This document shows positions 30,418 through 41,600 of a stretch of 64,000 nt of DNA, piece by piece. The position numbers were made by a program, and so were the translations under genes. The first letter of the stretch is position 1. Each line of letters opens with the position of its first letter. The notes below the pieces were generated by a model. It had not been told where the DNA came from. It searched no databases and saw only the letters and a program-made list of their open reading frames with translations. Origin of the DNA: Azolla caroliniana (lineage: Eukaryota; Polypodiophyta); NCBI GenBank assembly GCA_043228905.1, contig JBHGNT010000016.1, positions 14,570,001-14,634,000 of the forward strand, read 5' to 3'.

Positions 30418-30591
30418 CCCGACTTTCATGGGATCGTCTGTCCCGACTTGACTACTCTTCGGCGCCATAAAGGCGCCCTCGATATTCACACTAAATGTAC
30501 ATGGGTGCGTACACACGCTGCACCCCGCCAATGTAGCTAATGTTTTCTGGTTTTCGCCTCTGGCCGAAATTCTTCACGATTCTTCACGACA
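30418..30591 (-). repeat. C1 5' LTR, outer part
   Basis: On the minus strand this begins TGTCGTGAAGAATCGTGAAG at 30591, with a short internal duplication of CGTGAAGAAT. It runs to the D insertion. It completes the C1 5' LTR with 23167-23762. Confidence 0.85.
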
Positions 30592-30595
30592 ACGG

Positions 30596-32230
30596 CGTTC
30601 GTATCTAGCACCCCGTCCCGGCGAGCCAGCTTTTGATAACCAAAAACAAGTCATTTTGGGACCGGCACGACTACAAGCAACACAGATCTTTGACATACCC
30701 ATGGATTCCCGCGTTATCGATACCATACGCGAAGACTTGAAGACAGATGCGTTCGCCCAAGCTATACTAGCACAAATTGATCCCTCTTGAGTGTCAGGTT
30801 CACAGTCGCAACCACCAGGTATGGACTATCGGCAATTCAAATACCATGATGGATTACTCTTCTTTAAAGAACTTTTGTATGTTCCTAATGGTTCTTGCCG
30901 CCTTCAAGTAGTACAAAACTATCATGACACATATACAGCTGGGCATTTTGGTAGTACTAAAACACTACATTTAGTACAACGATCATTCTGGTGGCCCTAT
31001 ATGCGACAATTTGTCGAGGATTTTGTTCGGACTTGTGATACATGCTGCAGAGCGAAAATGCCAAGGCATCATCCATATGGTTTATTAGAACCATTACCAA
31101 TTCCAAGCAAGCTGTGGCAGTCCATTGCTCTAGTCTTCATCACAGATCTTCCAGTCTCTAAGGGGTTCAATGCGATTCTAACGGTGGTCGATCGATATAC
31201 GAAGATGACTCATTTCTTGCCATGTACTAAGGAGATCTCTAGTGAAGACACTGCCGAAATTGTCATGCGTGAAGTATGTCGGCATCATGGACTTCCCGAT
31301 AGTATCATCAGCGACTGTGGACCCCAGTTCGTGTCAAAATTCTGGAAGCACCTTTTTAACATGCTCAAGGTTAGTTGTAACCTCTCCTCCGGCTACCACC
31401 CACAAACCGATGGCCAAGCCAAACGAACCAATCAAACGCTGGTGCAGTATCTGCGGTGCTTTCTCAGCTATCATCAGGATGACTGGGCAGATATTCTCCA
31501 CTTCGCCGAATTTGCCTATAATAACTCTATCCACGCATCCACGAAAGTTACGCCATTTTATGCTTATATGGGATGTCACCCCCGGTGGTGTGTACTTGAA
31601 ACCCCAGAGGTGACCACAAATCCTTGCGTAGAGGATTGTTTGGAGAGGTTACTCAAGATACAAGCGGATTTGTCTACTCATCTCCAACAAGCTCAACAAA
31701 CACACAAGGTTTATGCGGATCGTCATCGACTCCCATCTAGTTTTAACATTGGAGATTGGGTATGGCTACTCCGACGACACATCAAGACTACTCGCCCATG
31801 CGAGAAGTTGGATTATCGGTGATTAGGTCCTTTCCGTATTATAGGAAAGATTAATGATGTCGCTTTTCATCTTGATCTACCTCCACAACTTCGGATACAT
31901 CCGGTGTTTCATAGTTCTCTCCTCGAACCCTATCAAGAGAGCACCATCCCAGGCCGTATTACACAGCCTCCACCCCCGATCGAGCTTGAAGATGGACCTG
32001 AGTACGAGGTTGCCGCCATCCTTGATTCCAAGTTTGTTCGCAACAAGCTCTACTATCTAGTCGATTGGCTAGGATATAGTCCCAACAAGCGTACTTGGGA
32101 ACCGATAGAGAATGTCACCAATACTCGTGCTCTTCTTGAAGACTTCCATCGTCAATATCCAGACAAACCGGGTCCTCAATCCAAAACGACTCGTTACACT
32201 CATCGTTTTAAAGGGGGGATAGTGTCATGA
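30596..32230 (+). pseudogene. pol of chromovirus E, second part (integrase, chromodomain)
   Basis: The frame continues pol after C1. The integrase HHCC zinc domain (YHDTYTAGHFG, CDTCCRAK) is followed by the core. The first catalytic Asp is Val (ALVFITDLP, codon 31133), the second is kept (ISDCGPQF, 31313), and the catalytic Glu is Lys (GQAKRTNQ, codon 31421), so the enzyme is dead. Stops TGA lie at 30788 and 31820, the latter most simply CGA changed to TGA. A chromodomain at 32000-32165 keeps all three aromatic cage positions (EYEV, VDWLGY, TWEP). Such domains steer integration to chosen chromatin. Confidence 0.92.
32209..32222 (+). promoter_or_regulatory. polypurine tract of chromovirus E
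   Basis: AAAGGGGGGATAG directly precedes the 3' LTR start at 32223. It is the plus-strand primer expected at this place. Confidence 0.85.
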
Positions 32231-32653
32231 TATGGCAAAACTCGAACCCATGACCTTATGCTACATGGGTCAAGCTCTTGACCATTAATTTATACATTGT
32301 AATACGTAGAATATTATTTTCATTTATGTTTTATTATAGAAAATTGATGTATATTCCAGATTTCTCTGGAACATTCTAGAAACTTCAGGAGTATTCCTTA
32401 GAACACTATAAAAGGAGGCACAAGGCATTTTTCGAACCAAATCGGTTCAACGCCAGTCTTAAGACTCCTAGTTACTGTACATTTTCTTCACATAATATAT
32501 ATCTTTTCTTATCATCACTCTCTCTCTCTCTCTCGATCTCTCTCTCCCTCCCTCTCACTCACTCTTTCCTTCTCTCGAGAGTTCTTCCCCTCTCTTAGTA
32601 CTAATACTTCTTTTAGTACTAAGTCCTTCTCTGTCTTAGTACTGTTCCTGACA
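32223..32653 (+). repeat. 3' LTR of chromovirus E
   Basis: The 431-bp LTR starts TGTCATGATATGG and ends GTTCCTGACA. It keeps the tRNA-like block (32233-32293), the TATA box (32407-32413) and the self-primer (32438-32450). Confidence 0.92.
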
Positions 32654-35550
32654 GGTGCCGATGTGAGACCGGAGAGATGGAAGGTGGCAGTGAGGAGTCA
32701 TGGCCCAATGCCAACGAAGATGGTTTGGAGATGGCCTGTGGGGAGGCCAAGGACGGAACCGTGGAGGAGAAAAATATAGAAACGAGAGGCGGTGCTGAAG
32801 GGGGCGGAGTCGGAAGTCGGCCCGATTGTGAGATGATCCTGTCGGCATTCCGATTCAGATGGAGCACGATCCGGGCATGGATCGTTTGTCCAAAACAGGG
32901 CCAAAGAGCGAGCGAAGAAACAAAGACCGGTCCTATGGGTCACCTCACACCGGGCTACAGACTTCGACGGCCGGCATTGGGAGCCGACGTAAGACCAAGA
33001 TACTGACGGTGGCAGCAAGAGAATGGGATGCTACAATCCAGAGAGTTATGGATGGACCCGGACAAGAACCGGGGGGGAGCGGACTTCCGGATAACCGATC
33101 CGGAAGGAGAAGGAAGCAAGCCTACGGAGAGGCCGGGAACACGATACGGAGGTACCACAGGAGAGGGTGTGGGGCGAGCCATCCTCTCGACTTGCGGAAA
33201 AGGGACGGCCATGGAGAAGCCCGAGAACTACAAAGTGATGAGCACCACCTTGAGAGTGTGCGGAAGTTTCGAGATGCGGTTGCTCGAAACATTGAGCGAG
33301 GAGGAGGTAAGCGTAATCGAGGCTTGCGTAATCGGGGATGGGGTAGCCACGGACGACGGCATCCAGGATAAAGGTGGCGATGGACATGACAAGCTGTGGT
33401 TCCGAGACCGTGCCCGCACTGGGCTAGAGATTTTGGTGGTCGGCATCGAGAGCCGACGTAAGACCAAGATACCGACAGTGGTGGTGAGGGGACGAGGACA
33501 TCGGTTGCGGAAGGCAAGTGGGGTCCTCAGAGGGGACCGAAAGAGCAGAAAGGAGATGAAGGCCGGCGAAGCGGCCACAGATCGGAACCGGACCTTATCG
33601 GCAGGGTCAGAAGGACGAAGATCAGACACGCTTGGTGCACGAGACGATGGCTTAACATTTCGGAGCCTGAGGAGTATCCTCCACGCCAGACTAGAGACTT
33701 TGGCGGTCGGCAGTGGGAGCCGACGTAAGACCAAGAGAGTTACGGTGGTGGCGAGGAGACGAAGGCGGTAGCAGCAGAGGCACCGAGGAACCAAGGTGTC
33801 GCAGAGATCGGCGGAGGCCAGGTGGGCCAAAAAGGGTGAGGGTGATCCTTCGTAGGTACCAACAGGAAGCTACCAAAGACACCCAAGCGGAGAACGGTGT
33901 GTCAAGCTGGAAAGGGTGCACTCGAAAGCAGAACGAGAGATGTGCGTGTGGTTGTCGAGGGCCAAGGTGAAGGCACAGGAGAGTGCCAGTGTTTGGCGCA
34001 GGCGATCCCGAATGAGGAACGAGGAAGACGACACACAGAGGCTCCGAGACGACACAACGGGCGGAAAGGAATGCGAAGGTCGGTGGCCGGAGAACGATCC
34101 TCCACACCGGGCTAGAGACTTCAGCAGTCGTCAACGGGAGCCGACATAAGACCTAGAGACTGAAGGTGGCGGCGAGTGGACAAAGGCAGTAGCAGTAGAG
34201 GCACCAAGCAACCAAGGCGTTGCGAGGCCAATGGAGGCCAGGAAAGCCAAAACAAGCGAGGGTGATCCTTCGCGGGTGGCAACACAGGAAGCTACCAAGG
34301 ACACCCAAGATACGGCGTAGAAGTGCGGATGGGCGATCCTACGGCGATCCTCACACCGATCCGAAGACTCCGGCGGTTGGCCCGAGCGCCGACGTGAGAC
34401 CTAGAGAGAAGGAAGGTGGCGGTAGGTGAACGGGATCTAGTAGAAGGGCCGAAAAGGAGCTGAAGAAGCTATCAGGCCAGCGATGCGGCCATGAACTGGA
34501 TAGGGTCCTAGTCGGCAAGGTCAGAAGGATGAAGGAGGACGTGTGCACGTAACACAGGTCAGTTACGAAGAAATTTTCGAAGCGGAAGAAGGATCCACCA
34601 CACTTGTACTGGAGACCCTCGGCAGCTCAGTCGGGGTGGTGACGAGTGTTGTGGCAAGCGTAAGCCCGAGGTGATAAGCAAGTGGGGGCGAGGGGACGAA
34701 GGCAATGACGGATGACGACGTCGGGCCCAACCAACGCGACGCGGAGATGACGTGCCATGCAGGCCAAAGGACAAGGGTGATCCTGTCCTAGAAAGCTACT
34801 AAGGACACCCAAGCGGAGAACGGTGTGACGAGCCGAAAAGGGCACACCCGGACGAGAATCGGAAGCCATGCGTGTGGCCACTGAGGGTCAAGGTACGAGC
34901 ACGGGGAGAGACCAGACTTCAGCACAGGCAATGCCGAGCAAATGATTAGAGCGGACTAAGCCTCTCATGAGGTAAAGTCAAGGGCTACACGGCACACGGA
35001 TGTGCCAGGACGAGAGTACTGGCGCGAAATGGATTGTGCGTGGTGGTGGCCTCAAGAGAAGAAGGCCCGAGAAGGATCTTCCACATGGGACTAGAGACTT
35101 CGGCAATCAGCAGTGGGAGCCGACGTAAGATTGAGATACTGACGGTGGCGGTGAGGGTCAAAGGCAATAGCGAATAATGACACCGAACGAGTAATCAAGG
35201 CATTGTGAAGATCGACAGAGGCCAAGCGGACCACTACGGGGTGTTCCTCGGACGCGGAGAACACTGGTTATATGACGTAACAAGGGGCATGCATACGGTC
35301 GGTTGAGGGCCGCGGGACGAGCACGTGTACGAAAGGAGATCGCGACAAACAGCCTATCGGCAGGTCAAACGAGCCTATGAAGAGGCAAGCGCGAGGACGG
35401 AATTGGAGCAGACGGTTCAGAACCGGCAGAGGCCAACACGACAATCGGGGATGCGGATTACGGAAGACTGTTTGCTCACTACGACCGGAATCTCTCACAT
35501 TTCATCGGATTTGGCACATATTGGTGGACATGCGGTTTGGTGGGGGAGGA
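32654..35550 (+). repeat. C3 internal modules, no pol
   Basis: After E, C3 resumes in the middle of a module (GCCGATGTGAGACC). Divergent copies of the same core recur near 32960, 33425, 33690, 34115, 34370 and 35090, with spacings of a few hundred bases. Open frames here are GC-rich, repetitive and not recognisable. A purine stretch GTGGGGGAGGA (35540-35550) precedes the 3' LTR and serves as the polypurine tract. Confidence 0.75.
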
Positions 35551-36401
35551 TGTCATGGAGATTCACAACCATAGTGAGAAAACCGGGGCTATTGGGAATA
35601 TCGGTGGGGTGCGGCGTGAGCACTCCCCCTTGTATAAACGTGTAAGATAATGGGGTGCCTTTATGGCGTTGAATAGGAGTTTAGTTGAGAGTCGAGACAG
35701 AGAATCCCATGTAATACGGGATTTGTCCCACATTGTTAGGCACCTCCCTCCTTGTGCTATAAAACGAAGGGAGGGTCCCTTGTAAACGGGTTGCCCATTT
35801 TGAGTGAGGAGGGTATACTACTTAGGTCAAAGGTATGTTAGTTTTCTCTTCTTCTTATTAGGGTTTCAGGTAGGTCTTTTTCTTTGTTGTCGTATGGGTA
35901 GAGTCTTTGTCTGTTTAGGGTTTAGCTCGGTTAAGAGGTCATATGTCCTAGGGGGTTTCGCTTCCGCGCCATCTCTTATGCAAGACCCCTCTCGGCGCGA
36001 CGAGCTCGGGAGCTCCCCGACCGGTGGCTTGGCAGTTGACCATTGTTGTAAGCTAATCTACCTTAGGTGGCTCAAAGCCGGAGTTGTATCTCGCTCTTGT
36101 ATATATATAAATATGTGAGGTTCTGTGCATCTATGTCGGTGTCGGTGTCGGTGTCTTTGGAGTTATTTCTTTCCGTTTCTGTACATAAATAGCGTGTGTT
36201 GAGTAGGTGTTGCGCTCTCTCTCTCTCTCTCTCTCTCTCCTTTGTTCGGTAGCCTTCGGTACACATCTAGAATCGCCCCGGTCTGTGCCACAGCCGGCGC
36301 AGCCGGGAATAGAGAGAGTGAGTCTCCCGGTATCATCTCTCTCTCATCCGAGACCCCCATGGTCCTGCCCCTTTTCGACACATACTCGTTCTACCGCGAC
36401 A
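35551..36401 (+). repeat. 3' LTR of C3
   Basis: The 851-bp LTR starts TGTCATGGAGATTCACAACC and ends CTACCGCGACA. It has a TATAAAA box near 35759 and a CT microsatellite at 36214-36240. ATGT at 36402-36405 is the right-hand duplication. Confidence 0.9.
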
Positions 36402-37129
36402 ATGTTCTACTTGATGCACGCCCGGATATGTTGGGAGGAAGTGAATGTGATATTCGACACTGTTGATGATCTGTGGCACAAAAGGTTATGCCACATGAGC
36501 CAGAAAGGGATGTGAAGACTTGCCGAAGATAACCTCATTCCGGCAGTGAAAGATGTGTAGCTTGAGAAGTGCACCGACAGTTTGGCCGGCAAGGAGAACC
36601 GAACCTCTTTTCGGTCAAGACCACCGACAAGAACGGAAAGAACCACTAGATCTTGTGCATACAGATGTATGTTAGGTGCACGCGAAGTCACATGCTAGGT
36701 CGTAGTACTTTGTGATGTTCATAGATGACCACAACCGAAAGTTGTGGGTCTCACCGTTGAAGACGAAGGACTAGGTATTATCCGTCTTCAAGGAATTCCA
36801 TGTGAGAGTGAAAAGGGAAACCGGACGGAAGCTGAACGCGGTTCGAGCAGACAACAGAGGCGAATATCGGGGGCAGTTCAAGGAGTACTGCCGATCGAAG
36901 GGAATCCAGCTCAAATTTACCGTGCCGAAGGATATAGAACTAAACGGATTAGCCGAAAGGATAAACAAAACCATTATGGGGAGAGTCCGGAGCATGTTGG
37001 CACATGGAAAGTTGCCCAAGATGTTCTGGGTTGAGGCACTAATGACGGTGAGATATGTGATAAACAAATCACCCTCAACACCGTTGGAAGGAGACACACA
37101 CCACAAAGAATATGGACCAGTAAAGACGT
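36402..37129 (+). pseudogene. copia B gag-pre-integrase and integrase core
   Basis: This resumes copia B after C3. Readable pieces are VDDLWHKRLCHMSQKGM (36450-36515), EFHVRVKRETGRKLNAVRAD-like core (36790-36850), and NGLAERINKTIMGRVRSMLAHGKLPKMFW (36940-37030), where the catalytic Glu is kept, then VINKSPSTPLEG. Stops and shifts break the frame. It is cut at 37129 by a solo LTR and continues at 38104. Confidence 0.85.
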
Positions 37130-37324
37130 TGTCGTGAAGATTTTCGGCAACAGTGTGAAAATCGCGTGGGAAAAGGAAAATCGAGAAGGTGTAATGTGCA
37201 CACGTATGAAAGGAGTGATGGTTACATATGTATGTTAGCACGTTAATGTGCACATGTGATGGGTGTTTAGTTTTTCATTACACAATATAAAAATAAGCCT
37301 AGGGCCTATTGGCATACAATGACG

Positions 37325-37386
37325 TGCAAGTAAGGTTTTGAACCTTACACCTCAAGGATAGGAGGCAATTAACATACCATTAAGGC
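37325..37386 (-). other. tRNA-like sequence in the solo LTR (minus)
   Basis: On the minus strand it has an A-box-like TAGCCTTAATGG and a B-box-like GGTTCAAAACC about 40 bases apart. It is probably a tRNA- or SINE-derived relic. Confidence 0.4.
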
Positions 37387-37639
37387 TATGTTGTTTTCTT
37401 CATTATATTTTTCACATGTAACTACTCGTACATGAGAGCTTGAATGAGGTACATGGTCATCATGCATCATATGTGATGCATTCATGCCAAATGGCAATCA
37501 TGCATCACATGCATTTCATGCATTGTATGCATGTCTTACACCCTCACATGCATCATATGCATGGGGGCATCTATATAAGAAGGAAAGGAAGGGAAAGGAA
37601 ATCAGGTGACATATGGAATTAATAAGATAATAATAAAAG

Positions 37640-37710
37640 CTTAGTTGTCTCATTGGCAATGTATCTTGTCTCTCAACCTTGAGGTGAAAGGTTCAAACCC
37701 AGGACTTGTA
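37640..37710 (+). other. tRNA-like sequence in the solo LTR (plus)
   Basis: It has TTAGTTGTCTCATTGG and a perfect B box GGTTCAAACCC, and shares CCTTGAGGTG.AAGGTTCAAA with the minus-strand copy at 37325-37386. The two point in opposite directions. Confidence 0.4.
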
Positions 37711-38103
37711 TTCCTACCCGTATTTATCTATCTAATTATCTACCTTTAATACTTTCTCGCTTGTGCTAGTCCTTCCGGTCCAGAACACTGACGGTCCAAC
37801 TTCATTGTCTTGCATGATTCCTTCCATCCTCCATCACCACTTGCGGATAGAGGCCGGTGCTTGTCTACGCGCGCACATGTGTGACGTGCTTCGTGACATC
37901 TTTGTGGTGCGGTAAATATTTTCTCTCTCTCCCTCCCTCCTTTTTCCCAGTCAACCCAGACAAGTGTCTTCGACAACAAGAATGACCCAATTGTAAACCT
38001 AAACGACCGATTCCTTACAAGCACAAGTCACCCAATTTATCCTCCTTGGAAAAGACCCCGGAGGTTCCGTTCGACCAACCCGCAGGCACGGATTTCCGTG
38101 ACA

Positions 38104-38252
38104 ACGTGTCTTACCAACCTCTAAAGGTGTTCGGATGTCTTGCTTATGTGCATGTAGCAAAGAACAAGAGAGAGAAATTGGACCCGAAGTCTCGGCCATG
38201 CATATTCCTTGGATACATCGATGATGATTTCGGATATCAAGTGTGGGACTTG
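38104..38252 (+). pseudogene. copia B integrase C-terminal part
   Basis: The frame reads YQPLKVFGCLAYVHVAKNKR, KLDPKSRPCIFLGYIDDDFG and YQVWDL, the standard copia integrase tail. It is cut by element F at 38253 and resumes at 43578. Confidence 0.88.
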
Positions 38253-38684
38253 TGTTGAGAAGCAAGCTCAACAAAGGTATGTGATGCTTATTGAGAAATA
38301 AGTTATAGTAGCTATTAGCTAATTAGCTACTAGTGGACATAAAGGTGAAACAACTATTTAGCTATGCACAACTATTTAACTACTAACAACTATTTAGCTA
38401 CAGACAGCTAATTAGCTGCATATATAAGTCACTTATATACTTAGGTAAAAAGTAAATGTAGTAAGTAGAAGAGAGTAGTAGTGAGAGTAGTGTAGAGAGT
38501 TGTAAGAATAGAAAGAACAAAAAACAAACGAGAGCAAGTTGAGCTCTGCGTGTAATGAAGTAGAAGCTTTTGGATTGTGCAAAGGTAAGTCTCCTTCCCC
38601 TTCCCTTTTCTGTCTTGAGCACTAAACGATCCAACACATCACGATCCGTTGTGCCCACAAAAGAGCCGTAGCACCTTCGTAACA
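38253..38684 (+). repeat. 5' LTR of copia F
   Basis: It starts TGTTGAGAAGCAAGCTC and ends CACCTTCGTAACA. It contains repeated TAGCTAATTAGCTA-type palindromic units at 38310-38420. Confidence 0.92.
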
Positions 38685-38822
38685 TGGTATCAGAGCTGAG
38701 TTGCTCATAAAGAATATTAGAACAATACAGATCTGAGAAAGGTTGTTTCTTTGTTTGCTGATCTGAATCAGAGAGTTGTTTGTTGAAGTAATTGTAGCAA
38801 AAGACCTAATTTGAAAGAGAAA

Positions 38823-39920
38823 ATGGCTACAGAAAATGGAAGCCAAATAGTCACAAAAAAATAAGATAAAAACAATTTCTCAGCATGGAAATTCAGAATG
38901 ACAAATTTCCTAATGGGAAAAGGATATTAGGATTACATTGAAGGATACCTAGAAGAGGCTCCAAAGATCCTTGAAGAAAATGCAACTGCTGCATAGATTA
39001 TAACATTTAAAGAATGGAATCAAGGGGAAAGAAAGGTATTGCATTGACTCTCACTTAGCATCTCAAATTGGATGCTTGGACACATACAAGATGTTATGCT
39101 TCCAAAAGAAGCTTGGGACAGTTTAGTAAAACTGTTTGTAGTGAACACAAAAGGCTAGAAAGCTTTAGTTGAAGACTGAGCTAAATACCTTGGAAAAAGG
39201 TAAAATGTCAGTGAATGAGTATGCTCTGAAAATAAAGAGCGTATGTGAATCACTTGTTTCTATCGATGTGAAGGAAGAGAATGATGATAAGGTGGAAATA
39301 TGCTTAAGAGGTTTAGGATCTCAATATAAAAGCTTCAAAACATCTATTCTCACAAGGGATAGCATCCCAAGTTTTCCAAATGTGATTTCAATGCTTGTAG
39401 TGGAAGAAAGAAATCATATGGATGATGTAAACAAAGGAAACTCTAAGACTGAGGAGCAAGCCCTCTACAATAGTGTTGGAAGAGGCCGAGGAAGAGGCCA
39501 TGGAAGATTTGGTTCAACTAGAAGCAACAATAGTTATCAAGGAAGAGGACAATAGGTTACAAGTGGAAGAAACAACATCAGAGGTAGGGGGAGCAATCGA
39601 GGAAGAGGTAAGCAAACTTATTTGAATGATGATGGTTTTTGGTATTGTGGAAAACCAAGCCATACACAGGTTGAATGCTATAAAAAGCAAAATGATGAAA
39701 AAAGAGGGAAGAGACAGCAAAATAATTATGCCTCAACTAGTGAAGACTGTGATAAAGACGATGCATTTGTGGTGCAACATGAAACAGCAGCAATGGCTGA
39801 ATGTTCACAGAGATGTAATGAAGAGTTTATGTGGTATGTAGATTCTGGGGCATCTAATCATATGACAGGACATGCAAACTGGTTTGAAAGTCTAAGAGAA
39901 CTAGAGATTCCTAATTATGT
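38823..39920 (+). pseudogene. copia F gag
   Basis: The start ATG 38823 gives MATENGSQIVTKK, and gag continues FSAWKFRMTNFLMGKGY in a frame with several stops. After a shift near 39160 the frame is open from 39169 to 39555 (LNTLEKGKMSVNEYALKIKS, CLRGLGSQYKSFKTSIL, Arg/Gly-rich tail). The zinc knuckle near 39640-39680 reads FWYCGKPSHTQVEC; the first Cys is changed to Phe. It would bind RNA and form the particle. The frame runs on into protease. Confidence 0.85.
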
Positions 39921-41600
39921 ATAGACAGGTGATAATACCACTCACCAAATAGAGCATGTTGGAGATATCCCATTGTGGGAAGAAAAAGGGAAAACAAAAT
40001 ATATGCTGAATGTTATGCATGTGCGAAACCTTGCAAAAAATTTGATTTCTATTGGACAAATAGTGGAGCAAGGAATGCAAGTTAAGTTTAAGCAAAGTGG
40101 ATGCTTTATAGAGAAACGGGGAAAGCTTATTGCAAAAGGAAAACATCAAGGAAGAATGTTTGTGTTAGATGTGGATATGCCTAAAAAGATTACAGTCATA
40201 TTTGCAGAAGGAATGAGTGTAATCTCAGATGTGGAAATGTGGCATAAAAGAATTGGTCACATAAGTATGCAAACCTTGAAAAATATGTTGAGGAAAAATG
40301 CAGTGGCTGGACTGCCTAAGTTGAAAGACTGTAAGATAAGCAAAATATGTGAAGCGAAACAGGTTGCCTTTCCCTCATGAAAGACATGTGAGCAAAAATT
40401 TGTTGGATTTTCTACATACAGATATATGGGGACCAACAAAAAATGCATCAATTAGTGGATGTAAGTTTTATGTAACATTCATTGATGATTGCTCAAGGAA
40501 AACATGGGTTTACTTCATGAAAGAAAAAAATGAAGTTTAAATGCATGGTAGAAAAGCAGGTTGGAACTAGAATAAAATGCCTAAGATCTGATGGAGGAGG
40601 AGAATACTTCTCAAATGAGTTTTCTGATTTTCTATGTAATCAAGGAATAAGGAGACAGTTTACATGTAGATATACTCCACAGCAAAATGGAGTTGCTGAG
40701 AGAAAAAACAAAACTCTGGTGAACATAGCAAGAGCCATGATGACAAAAATATATATGCCATTGTATTACTGGGAAGAAGCTGTAAACACAGCAAATTATA
40801 TTCTAAATAGATGTATAACATCTGGAATGCATGAAGTAACTCCTGAAGAATGTTTCTATGGCAGGAAGCCTAGTTTAGAACACTTAAAAGTGTTTGGATG
40901 CCTTGCCTATGTTCATGTACCTACTGAAGTAAGAAGTAAGCTTGATCCAAAAGCTGAAAAATGTGTTTTTGTTGGATATTCAGAGGAACAAAAAGGGTAT
41001 AGATGCTATAACCCTTTCACAAAAAAGATTGTGGTAAGCCGTGATTTAATATTTTATGAGTTGGGCAGCTGGTACAGCCAAAAACAAAATGTAGAAACTG
41101 ATGAAGACTGTAAAAATGAAGACAGAGAAAAATTTGAAAATGGAAGAGATTGCCATGGAGATGGAAACAATGTTGGACAACAAAGTTCCACATCAATGGA
41201 ATGTATTGGACCATCTAGAAGCTCAGGTAGTAAATTTGAATCTAATGCATGGAGTGGAAAAAATGCAAGACACAAAAAATATGATGATAGAAAGGGGAAA
41301 CAGAATATGCAAGAATATGAAATGCTTGATGATGGGTCTAGAAACATGGAAGATGTAGATTCCAATACATCATTGGATGATGAGCTTGGTATAGGAGCCT
41401 TGAAAATCCCTAGTATGGAAAAAGCAATGAAAGATGCACATCAGAAACTCAGAAGATTAGATAGAGAGAAAAATATTGTTGAAAGATTTGGTTATGACAC
41501 ATGGCTATGCATTATGCATACATGTCTAAAGTGGTACACATCCCTAATCCAAATAGTTTTGATGAAGCAAAATCTAATAAGAAATGGGTGAATGCAATGC
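39820..41600 (+). pseudogene. copia F protease and integrase
   Basis: Protease has WYVDSGASNHMTGH at 39830-39875, active site intact, with a stop at 39922. Gag-pre-integrase MWHKRIGHISMQTLK follows near 40238. After shifts near 40370 and 40530 the integrase core reads LDFLHTDIWGP, YVTFIDDCSR and QNGVAERKNKTL, so all three catalytic residues are present. The C-terminal part KVFGCLAYVHV and YSEEQKGYRCYNPF and an acidic linker follow to about 41,480, where the frame shifts again. Confidence 0.9.

Larger units (their letters stand above)
15166..30591 (-). mobile_element. C1: minus-strand C-family element hosting C2 and D
   Basis: C1 is read on the minus strand. Its 5' LTR is 30591-30418 plus 23762-23167, split by element D. 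The primer site lies near 23162-23146, and gag and modules run from 23129 to about 20672. Its 3' LTR is about 20660-20353 plus 15342-15166, split by C2. The 3' LTR lacks its first part and the last ~0.6 kb of internal DNA, a deletion that also removed the polypurine tract. It is inserted in E between RNase H and integrase with ACGG duplications. Confidence 0.87.
11567..32653 (+). mobile_element. E: chromodomain Ty3/gypsy element, interrupted by C1
   Basis: E has LTRs at 11567-11996 and 32223-32653 and a complete gypsy order: gag, protease, RT, RNase H (to 15165), then integrase and chromodomain (30596-32230). The gap is the C1 insertion. Its flanks are AGTGC and GGTGC, a 5-bp duplication with one mismatch. 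The LTRs differ at roughly 15 positions by eye, so E is clearly older than D. E lies inside a repeated module of C3. Confidence 0.93.
8395..36401 (+). mobile_element. C3: pol-less LTR element hosting a 21-kb nest
   Basis: C3 starts TGTCGTGAAGATTCACAGCC and ends TACCGCGACA, flanked by ATGT on both sides. Its own parts are: 5' LTR 8395-9699 (split by a solo LTR), gag-like region 9738-11566 (split by a minus-strand LTR), repeated internal modules continuing at 32654-35550, and 3' LTR 35551-36401. Chromovirus E (11567-32653) lies in its internal region. No RT, RNase H or integrase belongs to C3 itself. It lies inside copia B. Confidence 0.88.
37130..38103 (+). repeat. solo C-type LTR in copia B integrase
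   Basis: This 974-bp segment starts TGTCGTGAAGATTTTCGGC and ends GGATTTCCGTGACA, flanked by ACGT at 37126-37129 and 38104-38107. Joining the flanks restores the integrase frame (SKDVSYQPLKVFGCLAY). It holds a minus-strand tRNA-like sequence (37325-37386), an ATGCAT-rich cluster (37455-37565) and a plus-strand tRNA-like sequence (37640-37710). Its middle differs from other C LTRs. Confidence 0.8.
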
